Origin: Chryseobacterium wanjuense
Lineage (GTDB): Bacteria; Bacteroidota; Bacteroidia; Flavobacteriales; Weeksellaceae
Assembly: GCF_900111495.1 (NCBI RefSeq)
Contig: NZ_FOIU01000007.1
Span: 1 to 53,529 of the forward strand
Length of the DNA stretch: 53,529 nucleotides
Direction: 5' to 3'
Made by a program: the position numbers and the translations under genes. Positions 30,441 to 40,029 of the stretch are shown here, piece after piece (the stretch's first letter is position 1; each line of letters starts with the position of its first letter). Below the pieces are notes generated by a model. That model searched no databases, was not told the origin of the DNA, and was given only the letters and a program-made list of their open reading frames with translations.

Positions 30441-31304
30441 CTATAAAATTTTGTTAATAATGAACTTTGATGATGCTTTGTCTATTTTCAGGTCACTGAG
30501 CGAATCCACCATATTACTAGTTCCGTATGTTAGAAATTGCAATGTCACTTTTTGCCCGGCTTTCAGCCATAAAGTAGAATTTGTTACCAAAAAAAATAAG
30601 TTGGCCGTCATTCCCGGATTTTTTGTTCCTTTATATATTACATTATGAGCCGTAGAAACACGTCCACCATCCACAACCAGAGCTGTGAAGGCATCTCCCG
30701 AAGTACCGTCAAAAGTACCAGAACCATTAGCCGGAGTATTAAATCCGCAAACACCATACATAAAGTATAACCCGTCCTGAGGAACCAAAAACTCTCCTGT
30801 CGTAGGATTATAGGCATTCATTGCATCATATTGCTCGTCCAATGTCAAAGTAGTAAATTCATTATTATTCCAATCATTAGCTGCAGTTAAGGTTGGTCCG
30901 TTCGTAGCATTCAAAATCCTGTTCCCAGAATTTAAAACTGAAAAAGCTTCTCCTCCCGCAACTTTAAGTACACCATTACTGTCGGCAACCAATAGTCTGT
31001 CTGACCCTACTCCTGTCAAATTATTAATATCTCTAATTCTAACATTTCCATTGGCTATATCAATACGCTCCGTAGGATTCGTGGTTCCAACTCCAACTGA
31101 TAAGGTTCCCTGACCAACTCCTGAAGTCGCCACTACCGTAAAGTCATTTGACTGCTGAACAGGTGTGGGCGGTCCTGAAATCGGATTATCCCTGCCTCCA
31201 TCGATATGGAATATTCCTTGAGGATTAGTTGTATTAATACCTACCTGTGCAAATACAATATTTGCTAACATAATTGAAATAATTGAAAATAATTTTTTAT
31301 TCAT
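30441..31304 (-). CDS. Secreted C1q/TNF-like protein
   Basis: 287 residues. A signal peptide (MNKKLFSIISIMLANIVFA) is followed by the 'QVGINTTNPQG' opening, then a C-terminal domain of about 145 residues with a C1q-like jelly-roll pattern (GEFLVPQDGLYFMYGVCGF, LWLKAGQKVTLQFLTYG). Such proteins form trimers and are exported in Flavobacteriia; ligands are unknown. The gene has its own terminator and stands alone between nusG and rplK, where most bacteria have no gene. No Por tail is visible. Confidence 0.75.
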   Translation of the reverse strand: MNKKLFSIISIMLANIVFAQVGINTTNPQGIFHIDGGRDNPISGPPTPVQQSNDFTVVATSGVGQGTLSVGVGTTNPTERIDIANGNVRIRDINNLTGVGSDRLLVADSNGVLKVAGGEAFSVLNSGNRILNATNGPTLTAANDWNNNEFTTLTLDEQYDAMNAYNPTTGEFLVPQDGLYFMYGVCGFNTPANGSGTFDGTSGDAFTALVVDGGRVSTAHNVIYKGTKNPGMTANLFFLVTNSTLWLKAGQKVTLQFLTYGTSNMVDSLSDLKIDKASSKFIINKIL

Positions 31305-31634
31305 CCCTTATTGATTTAAATTGCGATAAATATATAACTATCAAAAACTTAATCAAAAAAACTTAAATAAATATTACTCAATATTTTACATAGGTTAATT
31401 CTAATTAATTAATATAATTAAACAAAACAATCATACAAAAGTTAACAATTTATTTATTCTTATTTATCACAAGAATATGAATAAGAAAATGAAACAAATA
31501 AAGAATATTTTTCAAATGTTGATAAATCTAAACAATCTGAAAAATTTCCTTTCAAATAGAAATATCAATGAATAATTTAATGAGATTAAACGTAGTTACA
31601 CTGAAGGAAAAAGGTAAATACAAGGTATAAATAC
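31305..31634. other. AT-rich gap upstream of the C1q-like gene
   Basis: About 330 bases with no gene and no structure that I can name. It must hold the promoter of the C1q-like gene, but I find no clear TAnnTTTG box. Confidence 0.4.
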
Positions 31635-31663
31635 AAAAAAAGACCGCTTAAAAAGCAGTCTTT
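31635..31663 (-). terminator. Terminator after nusG
   Basis: Minus-strand stem aaagactgctt / aagcggtcttt with a 4-base loop and a T-run. It separates secE-nusG from the genes downstream. Confidence 0.85.
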
Positions 31664-31684
31664 ATATATTTTAATAATTTCAAT

Positions 31685-32227
31685 TTAAACTTTTTCAACC
31701 TGCATATAGCTAAGTTCCATTGGAGTTTTTCTACCGAAGATCAATACAGAAACTTCAATTTTCTTTTTATCTTCAAGAATTTTCTCTACTGTACCGTTGA
31801 ATCCGTTGAACGGACCGTCGATTACTTTAACGTTTTCACCTACAATGTAAGGGATTTCAACGTCGCTTGCAAATTCTGAAAGTTCATCCATTCTTCCGAG
31901 CATTCTGTTTACTTCAGACTTTCTCATTGGAACAGGATCTCCTCCTTTTGTTAAACTTAAGAAAGAAATAACTCCCGGAATATTCTTAATAATGTGAGGA
32001 ATTTCTCCCATAAGGTCAGCTTCAATCATAAGGTAACCAGGGTAGTAAGGTCTTTCTTTAGGAACTTTTTTACCGTTTCTAATCTGAATAACCTTTTCCA
32101 TAGGAATAACCACTTGAGTAACGTACTGCTCAAACCCTAGACGTTTGATTTCTGTCTCAATATAGTTTTTCACTTTATTTTCCTGTCCGCTGATTGCTTT
32201 CAGCACATACCATTTCAATTCGCTCAT
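31685..32227 (-). CDS. nusG: Transcription termination/antitermination protein NusG
   Basis: 180 residues: N-terminal NGN domain (KWYVLKAISGQENKVKNYIE, YYPGYLMIEADL) and C-terminal KOW domain (VKVIDGPFNGFNGTVEKIL). It binds RNA polymerase and couples it to Rho or ribosomes. It lies 22 bases after secE, as in most bacteria. Confidence 0.97.
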   Translation of the reverse strand: MSELKWYVLKAISGQENKVKNYIETEIKRLGFEQYVTQVVIPMEKVIQIRNGKKVPKERPYYPGYLMIEADLMGEIPHIIKNIPGVISFLSLTKGGDPVPMRKSEVNRMLGRMDELSEFASDVEIPYIVGENVKVIDGPFNGFNGTVEKILEDKKKIEVSVLIFGRKTPMELSYMQVEKV

Positions 32228-32249
32228 TATTGGGAAAATACTTTTATTA

Positions 32250-32456
32250 TTAATTGAACAAGTTGATAAGCATTCCTATTATGTTGCTGATTGCTTTAGA
32301 AAACAATTCGTCAACTCCAAAGGTAAATAATGCCAAGATCACTGTTGCAATAGTAACTACGATTGTAGAAGATTGCAGATCAGACCACTTTGGCCATTCA
32401 ACTTTATGTCTGAATTCGTTATAAGAACCTTTTAAAAAATCGATAAATGAACTCAT
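32250..32456 (-). CDS. secE: Preprotein translocase subunit SecE
   Basis: The start at 32456 (MSSFIDFLKGSYNEFRHKV) gives 68 residues with one C-terminal membrane helix (about residues 33-60) and the conserved VEWPKWSDL motif. A longer reading frame to 32525 runs through the tRNA-Trp gene and is not used. Small single-helix SecE proteins are normal outside the Enterobacterales. Confidence 0.95.
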   Translation of the reverse strand: MSSFIDFLKGSYNEFRHKVEWPKWSDLQSSTIVVTIATVILALFTFGVDELFSKAISNIIGMLINLFN

Positions 32457-32468
32457 AATTGTTATTTG

Positions 32469-32539
32469 CACGGGCACAAGGATTCGAACCCTGATCAACG
32501 GTTTTGGAGACCGGTATCCTACCATTGGACGATGCCCGT
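32469..32539 (-). tRNA. tRNA-Trp (CCA)
   Basis: Acceptor arms ACGGGCA and TGCCCGT pair. The anticodon loop CTCCAAA gives anticodon CCA, and a T-arm with GGTTCGAATCC is present. No CCA end is encoded. It sits between tuf and secE, a position conserved across many bacteria. Confidence 0.97.
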
Positions 32540-32543
32540 AGTT

Positions 32544-32585
32544 AAAAAAAGCTCCGTAAAGAAGTTCCTTACGGAAGCTTTTTGT
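32544..32585 (-). terminator. Terminator between tuf and tRNA-Trp
   Basis: Minus-strand stem agcttccgtaa / ttacggagct around a 9-base loop, followed by seven T. It may be partial, because tRNA-Trp and secE follow at once. Confidence 0.8.
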
Positions 32586-32597
32586 ATTTTAAGATTA

Positions 32598-33785
32598 TTA
32601 ATCTAAGATTTCAGTAACCTGACCAGCACCTACTGTTCTACCTCCTTCTCTGATCGCGAATCTAAGACCGTCGTTAAGAGCGATTGGTTGTAACAATTCT
32701 ACAGTGATTGTTAAGTTATCACCAGGCATTACCATTTCTACACCTTCTGGTAAGAAGATCTCACCTGTAACGTCAGTAGTTCTTACGTAGAACTGAGGAC
32801 GGTATTTGTTGTGGAATGGAGTGTGACGTCCACCTTCTTCTTTAGAAAGGATATAAACCTCAGCTTTGAATTTTTTGTGTGGTTTAACAGAATCTTTCTT
32901 AGCGATAACCATACCTCTCTTGATGTCAGTTTTTTCAATACCTCTCAACAATAGACCTACGTTATCACCAGCTTCACCTCTGTCTAGGATTTTTCTGAAC
33001 ATCTCAACCCCTGTAATTGTAGAAGTTAATTTTTCATCACCCATACCAACGATATCAACAGGATCCCCTGTGTTGATAACACCAGCTTCGATTCTACCAG
33101 TTGCTACAGTACCTCTACCTGTAATAGAGAATACGTCTTCGATTGGCATCAAGAATGGCTTATCCTGATCTCTTACTGGTTGCTCGATCCAAGTATCAAC
33201 AGCATCCATTAATTCTTCTACAGTTTTCACCCACTTCTCGTCTCCGTTAAGAGCACCAAGAGCAGATCCCTGGATTACTGGAGAGTTATCTCCGTCATAT
33301 TCGTAAGTAGATAATAAATCTCTAAGTTCTAATTCAACAAGCTCTAAAAGCTCAGCATCATCCACCATGTCAACTTTGTTCATGAAAACAACAATTCTTG
33401 GCACGTTTACCTGACGGCAAAGTAGGATGTGCTCTCTAGTTTGAGGCATTGGTCCATCAGTTGCAGCACATACTAAGATCGCTCCATCCATCTGAGCAGC
33501 ACCAGTAACCATGTTTTTTACATAGTCGGCGTGACCTGGACAGTCAACGTGAGCATAGTGTCTGTTTTCAGTTTCGTATTCGATGTGAGCTGTATTAATA
33601 GTGATACCTCTTTCTTTTTCTTCTGGAGCAGAGTCAATAGAAGAGAAATCTTTTTTCTCAGCAAGACCCTTATTAGCTAATACGCTACTAATTGCAGCAG
33701 TAAGAGTAGTTTTACCATGGTCAACGTGACCAATAGTACCAATGTTCAAGTGTGGTTTGTTACGATTAAACGTTTCCTTTGCCAT
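32598..33785 (-). CDS. tuf: Elongation factor Tu
   Basis: 395 residues with the G1 motif [11 protein letters not shown]3 [11 protein letters not shown] and G4 NKVDMVDD, followed by the two beta-barrel domains. It brings aminoacyl-tRNA to the ribosome. In many bacteria the tRNA block Thr-Tyr-Gly-Thr precedes it directly; here an 8.6 kb segment with metal-efflux genes separates them. Confidence 0.99.
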   Translation of the reverse strand: MAKETFNRNKPHLNIGTIGHVDHGKTTLTAAISSVLANKGLAEKKDFSSIDSAPEEKERGITINTAHIEYETENRHYAHVDCPGHADYVKNMVTGAAQMDGAILVCAATDGPMPQTREHILLCRQVNVPRIVVFMNKVDMVDDAELLELVELELRDLLSTYEYDGDNSPVIQGSALGALNGDEKWVKTVEELMDAVDTWIEQPVRDQDKPFLMPIEDVFSITGRGTVATGRIEAGVINTGDPVDIVGMGDEKLTSTITGVEMFRKILDRGEAGDNVGLLLRGIEKTDIKRGMVIAKKDSVKPHKKFKAEVYILSKEEGGRHTPFHNKYRPQFYVRTTDVTGEIFLPEGVEMVMPGDNLTITVELLQPIALNDGLRFAIREGGRTVGAGQVTEILD

Positions 33786-33828
33786 GATTTAAAATTATTT
33801 ATTTATTGTTTTTCAAATTTTCGGTGTG

Positions 33829-33856
33829 CAAATATAATGAATTTTTAAATACCAAA
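33829..33856 (-). promoter_or_regulatory. Promoter candidate of tuf
   Basis: Minus strand TTTG-N16-TATATTTG, 44 bases upstream of the start codon. The -7 box is perfect, but the spacer is shorter than the usual 19-20. Confidence 0.5.
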
Positions 33857-33983
33857 ACCTTTTTCTTTAAAAAAGTTTTAATATTCAAATCCAATGAAGT
33901 ACAAACCTTATATTTCAATGTATTGAGACTGCAAATTTACACAAAATTCTCGATTGAAAAAATGTTTGTAAAACCTTTTATGA

Positions 33984-34013
33984 AAAAGCCTGAAACACAA
34001 TTCGTTTCAGGCT
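33984..34013 (-). terminator. Terminator after the metal-efflux genes
   Basis: Minus-strand stem agcctgaaac / tttcaggct with a T-run, 30 bases after the stop of the RND pump gene. Confidence 0.8.
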
Positions 34014-34042
34014 CACTTAATATAATATAAATGAAAGAATGA

Positions 34043-37000
34043 TTAAATTTGGAGCGATTTTTTGGTCCTGTTGAAGATCCAGAAAATGATCGGGAAAATG
34101 AGCAATGTTAAAACCGTTGCAGTGATCAGTCCTCCGATAATTACAATGGCCAGCGGTTTTTGAGATTCTGATCCGATTCCCGTAGATAATGCGGCGGGCA
34201 TTAACCCGATGGAGGCCATCAATGCCGTCATAATTACCGGACGTGTTCTTGATTTAACACCCTGTAAAATGGCATCGTCTAAACTGAGCCCGTTTTTGAC
34301 ATTCTGATGAAATTCTGTGATGAGAATGACCCCATTCTGGATACAGATTCCGAGGAGGGCAATCATCCCTACTCCGGCCGAGATCCCGAAATTGATTCCT
34401 GTAACATGAAGCGCAATGATCCCCCCGATCAATGCAAACGGAACATTGGCCAACACCAGAAGAGAATCTTTCATGTTTCCGAAAAGGATAAACAAAAGGA
34501 AGAAAATTCCTAAAATACTGATCGGAACGACCTGCGCCAATCTTTTGGAAGCTCTTTGCTGGTTTTCAAACTGGCCTGTCCATCCGACTGAATATCCATC
34601 CGGAAGCTCAATTTTTGAGACGGCTTTTTGTGCATCCGCAATCGTACTTCCCAAGTCACGGTCACGAATCGAGAATTTTATCCCGATATACCTTTTAATA
34701 TCATCCCGGTAAATGAAAGCCGCTCCATTATCTTTAACAATGTTGCTGATCTCCTTCAACGGAATTTTTGAGCCGTCCTGCGTAGGAACCATCAATGCCG
34801 CAATATCATTTTCGTCTTTTCTGTACTCTTGTGAATATCGGAGACGGATAGGAAATTTCCTTTCGCCGTCGAACATTTCTGAAGCTGTTTTCCCTCCAAA
34901 AGCCATTTCCAGAACAGATTGCGCATCATCGGGCATTACACCGTACGCCGCCATTTTATCTCTGTCCAACACCACGCTTACCTCTGGCTGACCAATATTT
35001 TTGATAATCCCCGCATCTTTAACTCCCTGAATATCTTTAATTTGTTTTAAAACTTCTTCCGCTAATCTGTCTAATGTTTCAAGATTGTCACCATAAATTT
35101 TTATTCCATTTTCAGCTTTAAAACCAGCGACTGCTTCGGCAACGTTGTCTGAAATCGGTTGGGAATAGTTGAATGTGATTCCCTGATAATTTCTCAGTTT
35201 TTTATCTATTTCTTCAATTAATTCTTCATAAGTAATCTTCCGTTTCCAATCTTCTTTGGGTTTGAGATTAACGGCAAACTGCACAAATCCAAAACCATTC
35301 GGGTCGGTTCCGTCGTTGCTTCTTCCGGTCTGTGCGAGAACATCCGTGACTTCCGGGAAGCTCATGATGTCTTTCTTTAAAAGGTCTGCTGTTTTTAATG
35401 ATTCTTTTAATGATGAGCTCATCGGCATTTCTGCAGTGATCCAGAGTGAACCTTCATTTAATTGAGGTAAAAATTCTGTTCCTAAAAATTTTCCTGAGAA
35501 TAAGGTCACCGCCAGGAATGAAATAGCAACAATTAAACTCATTTTTTTATGTTTAAAAGTATAGTTGAAGCCTTTTAATACAATTCTATCCCAGAAACTC
35601 ACAAACGGATTGTTTTTTTCTTTAACATTTTTATTTAAAAGAATATGGGAAAGAACGGGAACTAATGTCAAAGTGAAAATCAGAGCCCCCATTAAAGCAA
35701 AACCTAAGGTGAAAGCCAGCGGTGAAAACATTTTTCCTTCCACTTTCTGGAATGAGAAAATTGGTATTAATGAAGTGATGATAATTAATTTTGAAAAGAA
35801 AATAGCTTTCCCTAAACCTGTCCCGGTCTGTTTGATCCATCCTCCTTTTGCCATTTTGTTGAATTTTTCTTCACCATATTGATGGGCTTTATGATCGAGC
35901 ATTACGAAAAGACCTTCCACCATGACGACGGCGCCATCGATGATAATCCCAAAGTCTACTGCGCCGAGTGACAGTAAATTTGCACTCATTCCCGCCAGTT
36001 TCAGACATAAAAAAGCAAACAATAAGGATAACGGAATGATAATGGAAACTATTAAAGTCGTTCTCCAGTCTGCCATGAAGATCAAAACGATGACTGTCAC
36101 CAACACAATTCCTTCAATAAGATTGTGCATGACGGTGTGCGTCGTAAAATCCATCAGGTTGTCGCGATCGTAGAAAGTGACCATTTTTACATCTTTCGGG
36201 AGGATTTTTTCATTAAGCTCTTTAATTTTTGCTTTTACTCCTACCAAAACCTCACGTGGATTTTCACCTTTTCTCATCACGACAATTCCTTCCACCGTAT
36301 CTTCCTGATTGTTCAATCCGGCCTGTCCTACTCTAGGCATCGAACTTTCATGAACTTCCGCAACATTTTTAACCAAAACAGGGTTTCCGCTGTCATTTTG
36401 TATCGTAATATTTCCAATATCATTAATTGATTTTACCAAACCGATTCCGCGAACAACATATGCCTGTCCATTTTTTTCGATAACATCGCCACCGACATTC
36501 AAATTACTTTTCGTCACTGCATCATAGACTTGAAGCGGCGTCAGATTGTATTTATCTAAAGCTCTCGGATCAATGCTTAACTCAAACACTTTGTCCTGAC
36601 CACCGAAAACATTGATGTCTGCAACTCCCGGAACGCCTCTCAATGCGCGGTCGATCACCCAGTTTTGTAAGGTTAATAATTCACGGGAATCTTTTGTCTT
36701 GCTCTGCAAAGTATAACGGAAAATCTCACCGGTCGGTCCGTAAGGTGGCTGTACTTCCGGATCTACATCATCAGGAAGGCTTACTGTTCTTAATTGGTTA
36801 TTCACCTGATTTCTGGCAAAAGTATCATCCACCCCATCATCAAAAAGAATTTTCACAATGGAAAGCCCAAACATCGTGGTACTTCTCACACTGGTTTTCT
36901 TCTGAACCGGACTCATTGCCAATTCGATAGGCGTCGTTACAAACCGTTCGACTTCTTCCGCACTTCGCCCGTTCCATTGGGTAATAATGACGATCTGGGT

Positions 37001-37141
37001 ATTGGTAACATCCGGAAAGGCTTCAATGGGCATATTTTTGAAGCTTATGAATCCCGAGACCGCCAAAATAGCCACCCAAATAAAGGTAAATGCTTTGTTT
37101 TTTAATGAAAAGGCAATTATATTTTTAATGAATTTATTCAT
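34043..37141 (-). CDS. czcA: Heavy-metal efflux pump, HME-RND family
   Basis: 1032 residues with twelve predicted membrane helices and two large periplasmic loops. The fourth-helix motif VDFGIIIDGAVVMVE carries D396, D402 and E409 in the spacing known from CzcA-type Zn/Co/Cd/Ni pumps; CusA-type copper pumps lack the DFG element. It therefore probably exports divalent cations through the periplasm, together with the adaptor and outer-membrane genes upstream. The order outer-membrane factor, adaptor, pump and the two-component regulator nearby fit one metal-resistance locus. The exact metal is open. Confidence 0.92.
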   Translation of the reverse strand: MNKFIKNIIAFSLKNKAFTFIWVAILAVSGFISFKNMPIEAFPDVTNTQIVIITQWNGRSAEEVERFVTTPIELAMSPVQKKTSVRSTTMFGLSIVKILFDDGVDDTFARNQVNNQLRTVSLPDDVDPEVQPPYGPTGEIFRYTLQSKTKDSRELLTLQNWVIDRALRGVPGVADINVFGGQDKVFELSIDPRALDKYNLTPLQVYDAVTKSNLNVGGDVIEKNGQAYVVRGIGLVKSINDIGNITIQNDSGNPVLVKNVAEVHESSMPRVGQAGLNNQEDTVEGIVVMRKGENPREVLVGVKAKIKELNEKILPKDVKMVTFYDRDNLMDFTTHTVMHNLIEGIVLVTVIVLIFMADWRTTLIVSIIIPLSLLFAFLCLKLAGMSANLLSLGAVDFGIIIDGAVVMVEGLFVMLDHKAHQYGEEKFNKMAKGGWIKQTGTGLGKAIFFSKLIIITSLIPIFSFQKVEGKMFSPLAFTLGFALMGALIFTLTLVPVLSHILLNKNVKEKNNPFVSFWDRIVLKGFNYTFKHKKMSLIVAISFLAVTLFSGKFLGTEFLPQLNEGSLWITAEMPMSSSLKESLKTADLLKKDIMSFPEVTDVLAQTGRSNDGTDPNGFGFVQFAVNLKPKEDWKRKITYEELIEEIDKKLRNYQGITFNYSQPISDNVAEAVAGFKAENGIKIYGDNLETLDRLAEEVLKQIKDIQGVKDAGIIKNIGQPEVSVVLDRDKMAAYGVMPDDAQSVLEMAFGGKTASEMFDGERKFPIRLRYSQEYRKDENDIAALMVPTQDGSKIPLKEISNIVKDNGAAFIYRDDIKRYIGIKFSIRDRDLGSTIADAQKAVSKIELPDGYSVGWTGQFENQQRASKRLAQVVPISILGIFFLLFILFGNMKDSLLVLANVPFALIGGIIALHVTGINFGISAGVGMIALLGICIQNGVILITEFHQNVKNGLSLDDAILQGVKSRTRPVIMTALMASIGLMPAALSTGIGSESQKPLAIVIIGGLITATVLTLLIFPIIFWIFNRTKKSLQI

Positions 37142-37195
37142 GATGGATTTTTTGATGATTTTTAAGATAAAAGAAACAATCGTTAATTCTGACGT

Positions 37196-37267
37196 GTCAT
37201 CCTGAGCGCGAAGCAGTCGAAGGATTTATACATTAAACTTTAAAGGCTTCGAGAACCTCAGCCTGAC
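37196..37267 (+). repeat. REP-like element, copy 1
   Basis: gtcatcctgagc...gtcgaaggattta...aggcttcgagaacctcagcctgac, about 70 bases whose ends (gtcatcctgagc / cctcagcctgac) are loosely inverted. It lies in the gap between pump and adaptor genes. The same unit occurs at 39793-39859, 39940-40004 and 42263-42327. Confidence 0.85.
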
Positions 37268-37336
37268 AAAACCGTATTAACTATTCTGCATAATTGATTT
37301 TAACAATTAAACCGAAGCTTACTATTTAAAATAAAA

Positions 37337-38422
37337 TTAACTATTCAAAGAGCGGTAGATCAATAACTGATTATTCGTGATCACCTCTTCTCCTTCAGAC
37401 AAACCTTCGGAAACGTAAGTGATATCTCCGACTTGTTTCAACACTTTAATTTCTTTTACCTTAACATCCGTTCTGGATTTATAAACCACTACAAAACTTC
37501 TGTTATCATCAAAAATGACGGCTTTGGAAGGAACTGTTAAGGCCATTGCATTCTCAGAGCTTGTTACTTTGATGGTAGCTTTACTGTCCGGAATCAGTAA
37601 TCCGTTCTGGTTATCCAAAACTACCCTTGCCTGCATGGCGTTGGTTTCGGGATCGATGATTTTAAAAATTTTATCAATTTTACCATCAAAAAACTTGTCG
37701 GGATAAGATAATGTGGACACCTGGGCTTTCATTCCAAGGCTGATTTTATCAATATCCGATTCGTTGACATTCATGATGGCCCAAACGTTACTCGTATTGG
37801 CAACATCAAAAATATTATCGCTCCGGTCGCTTCTCAGCTGCATATCCTTATTGATGTTTTTTTGAACGATGTACCCGCTGATTGGAGCTACTACGCTGTA
37901 AATGTTCCCTTTCTTTACATTGTAAACCGTACTCACCGCATTGGCTCTCTGCATTTGGTCCTGCGCTTTTTGAAGTTGACTTTTGGCTTCCAATACCTCT
38001 CTTTCGGTGTTCAGTTTTCCTTCATACATCTCCTTAGCGACACGAAGGTTGTTTTGTGCAACAACCAAATCCGTTTTTGCATCGCTTACATCTTTCTGAA
38101 CTTCCGCCAACTCCGTACTTCTGATGGTCGCCAATACCTGTCCTTTCGTCACATGATCTCCTAATTCCACGTTGACGCTTAACACATTTCCCCCAACCAA
38201 CGGATAAACATCGATATAGCTGTTTTTATCTGCCGAGATTTTCCCGTAAAAATTATAATTGTCTTCTATATATTTTTTCTCAACTTTCGCCAAAGAAATA
38301 GACTGAAGCATTGTATTACTCAGTTCGAAACCTTTTTTTGCCTGTGGTTTTGTCTTTTCCTCTTTTTTTGAACAGGATAAAACGGACAAAGCCACCATTA
38401 CTAAGACTATATATTTTTTCAT
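37337..38422 (-). CDS. Periplasmic adaptor of the metal efflux system (HlyD/CusB type)
   Basis: 361 residues with a lipoprotein signal (MKKYIVLVMVALSVLSC), a barrel-sandwich (lipoyl-like) domain (YPLVGGNVLSVNVELGDHV and VVAPISGYIVQKN), a helical hairpin (about residues 105-170) and C-terminal beta domains. It links the inner-membrane RND pump to the outer-membrane factor. It starts 2 bases after the outer-membrane gene ends. A gap of 195 bases with a REP-like element separates it from the pump gene. Confidence 0.92.
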   Translation of the reverse strand: MKKYIVLVMVALSVLSCSKKEEKTKPQAKKGFELSNTMLQSISLAKVEKKYIEDNYNFYGKISADKNSYIDVYPLVGGNVLSVNVELGDHVTKGQVLATIRSTELAEVQKDVSDAKTDLVVAQNNLRVAKEMYEGKLNTEREVLEAKSQLQKAQDQMQRANAVSTVYNVKKGNIYSVVAPISGYIVQKNINKDMQLRSDRSDNIFDVANTSNVWAIMNVNESDIDKISLGMKAQVSTLSYPDKFFDGKIDKIFKIIDPETNAMQARVVLDNQNGLLIPDSKATIKVTSSENAMALTVPSKAVIFDDNRSFVVVYKSRTDVKVKEIKVLKQVGDITYVSEGLSEGEEVITNNQLLIYRSLNS

Positions 38423-38424
38423 GT

Positions 38425-39666
38425 TTAATAGAAGATTTTCGTTTGTACTAGTTGATTCAATTGTTCCGCCGACTGCATGATTTCGTTTTTCATGTCATAA
38501 ATCTGAAGAGCGGTCTGCCGGTAGCTTTCCATGAAATCTGTAAATTCGATGAGACTTACGTTTCCGTTTCTGAAATTTTTCAGCATTCCGTTGTAGACCA
38601 GATCCATATTATTAAGATCTGTTAATGTGATTCCCGTTAACTGGTCGTACTGGTTTTTCCAGGTTTTGTAAGCGGCCTGAACTTTAGTTTCAAGATTTAA
38701 TTTCTGGAAATCTGCATTTTTCTGGTTTTGCTGAATCGCGAAATTAGCTTTATCCACATTTCCCCTATTCGATTTCCATAATGGCAGCGGAATTCCGACC
38801 ATCAGATTCACTTCATTTTTAAAAGTTCCCCCGTTTTGGTCCCACCCTGCTCCGACATTCAGATCAGGAACATTTAATGATTTTTGCCATTGTGCGTACA
38901 GCTTGCTGTTGTCAATTAATTTTAAATTATATTGATAGTCTGCATTATTTTCCAATGCTTTTCTCTGCAATTCCGTTTCGTCACCAAAAGGCTGAGCAGC
39001 AAGAATATTTTTCGCATCAGCGTCTGAAAGCTGCGGCTCGATGTCGTCTGTAATTCCTGTAAGAATTTTTAAATTTTGTTCAAATTCAATAATATTTTTA
39101 TTAATTCCGAGCTTGTCGTTATTCAATTGGATCACGATACTTTGAAGTCTCACTTCATCTTTCAGGGAAACATTTCCTTTCGCAGCCTGTACTTTATAAG
39201 CCGCCAAAAGATCGTTCATGTAGCCCAATTGTTTTTCGGTATTTTCGAGTTTTAATTTTTCGTAATAAAGATTGTAGTAGGTAGTATGGAGCTGAGCTTT
39301 CAAATCCACCAAAAGTTGAGAAAACTGAAGCTGAGCCAGTTCTTTACTGGATTTTGCAAAGGCAATTTCGTTTTTCTTTTTGCCTCCCATGTAGATCAAT
39401 TGGGTGATTTGCGCACCTTTTGCATGGCCGATATCAAAAAATTTTCGGTCTTCAGGATTGTACGCGTTGATTTGCCCGCTCAGTTGCGGAAGTTCCCAGA
39501 TTTTAGCCTGCAAAATATCTGCATCAGCCATGTTGATGTTGTACTGTTCGGCAAGCAGTTGTAAATTATTCTTCTGGAAAGCTTCTTCGCAATCCAAAAG
39601 CGTCATTTGCTGCTGTGCTGTCATGAATGAGGAAATGACAATAAACAGCCCTGCAATTTTGTTCAT
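38425..39666 (-). CDS. TolC-like outer-membrane efflux channel
   Basis: 413 residues with a signal peptide (MNKIAGLFIVISSFMTA) and two TolC-type repeats of long coiled-coil helices (for example LQSIVIQLNNDKLGINKNII) with short barrel strands. It is shorter than TolC, as is usual for Bacteroidota metal-efflux partners. It is the first gene of the efflux operon. Confidence 0.9.
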   Translation of the reverse strand: MNKIAGLFIVISSFMTAQQQMTLLDCEEAFQKNNLQLLAEQYNINMADADILQAKIWELPQLSGQINAYNPEDRKFFDIGHAKGAQITQLIYMGGKKKNEIAFAKSSKELAQLQFSQLLVDLKAQLHTTYYNLYYEKLKLENTEKQLGYMNDLLAAYKVQAAKGNVSLKDEVRLQSIVIQLNNDKLGINKNIIEFEQNLKILTGITDDIEPQLSDADAKNILAAQPFGDETELQRKALENNADYQYNLKLIDNSKLYAQWQKSLNVPDLNVGAGWDQNGGTFKNEVNLMVGIPLPLWKSNRGNVDKANFAIQQNQKNADFQKLNLETKVQAAYKTWKNQYDQLTGITLTDLNNMDLVYNGMLKNFRNGNVSLIEFTDFMESYRQTALQIYDMKNEIMQSAEQLNQLVQTKIFY

Positions 39667-39792
39667 TTTATTGATTTTTATGATACAAAGTTGCCTTTCT
39701 GCTATTAAAACGACCTTAAATGAGGCTTAAAAAAAAATTAAATTTGGGGTTATGGATTTGTAAGTCATTGATTGACAAATGGAATACAATTT

Positions 39793-39859
39793 GTCAGGCT
39801 GAGGCTCTCGAAGCCTTATTCATATATAAATCCTTCGACTGCTGCGCGCTCAGGATGAC
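39793..39859 (-). repeat. REP-like element, copy 2
   Basis: Reverse orientation relative to copy 1: gtcaggctgagg...aagcc...tccttcgactgctgcgcgctcaggatgac. Confidence 0.85.
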
Positions 39860-39939
39860 AGTCCTAATACAAAACTGTTTGAATTTTATGTTTAAAATTA
39901 CTTTGTAGAGTTCAATAATGGAATGATGAAATAACGGTT

Positions 39940-40004
39940 GTCAGGCTGAGGTTCTCGAAGCCTTATTCATATATAAATCCTTCGACTGATACGCTCCGGA
40001 TGAC
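39940..40004 (-). repeat. REP-like element, copy 3
   Basis: Same orientation as copy 2 and 81 bases behind it; slightly degenerate at the right end (gatacgctccggatgac). Confidence 0.85.
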
Positions 40005-40029
40005 AGCCTGAATACTAAGTGTTTTAAAA

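Larger units (their letters stand above)
39667..40029. other. Gap with two REP-like elements between efflux operon and sensor gene
   Basis: About 360 bases without a gene. It holds the promoter region of the efflux operon and two REP-like copies in the same orientation. A short open frame here only reads through a REP copy. Confidence 0.6.

Noticed and set aside
32457..32525. Longer start of secE
   Set aside because: The extension runs through the tRNA-Trp gene and adds no membrane or SecE sequence.
34043..37141. Copper/silver pump CusA
   Set aside because: The helix-4 motif has the DFG...D...E pattern of divalent-cation pumps rather than the CusA pattern.
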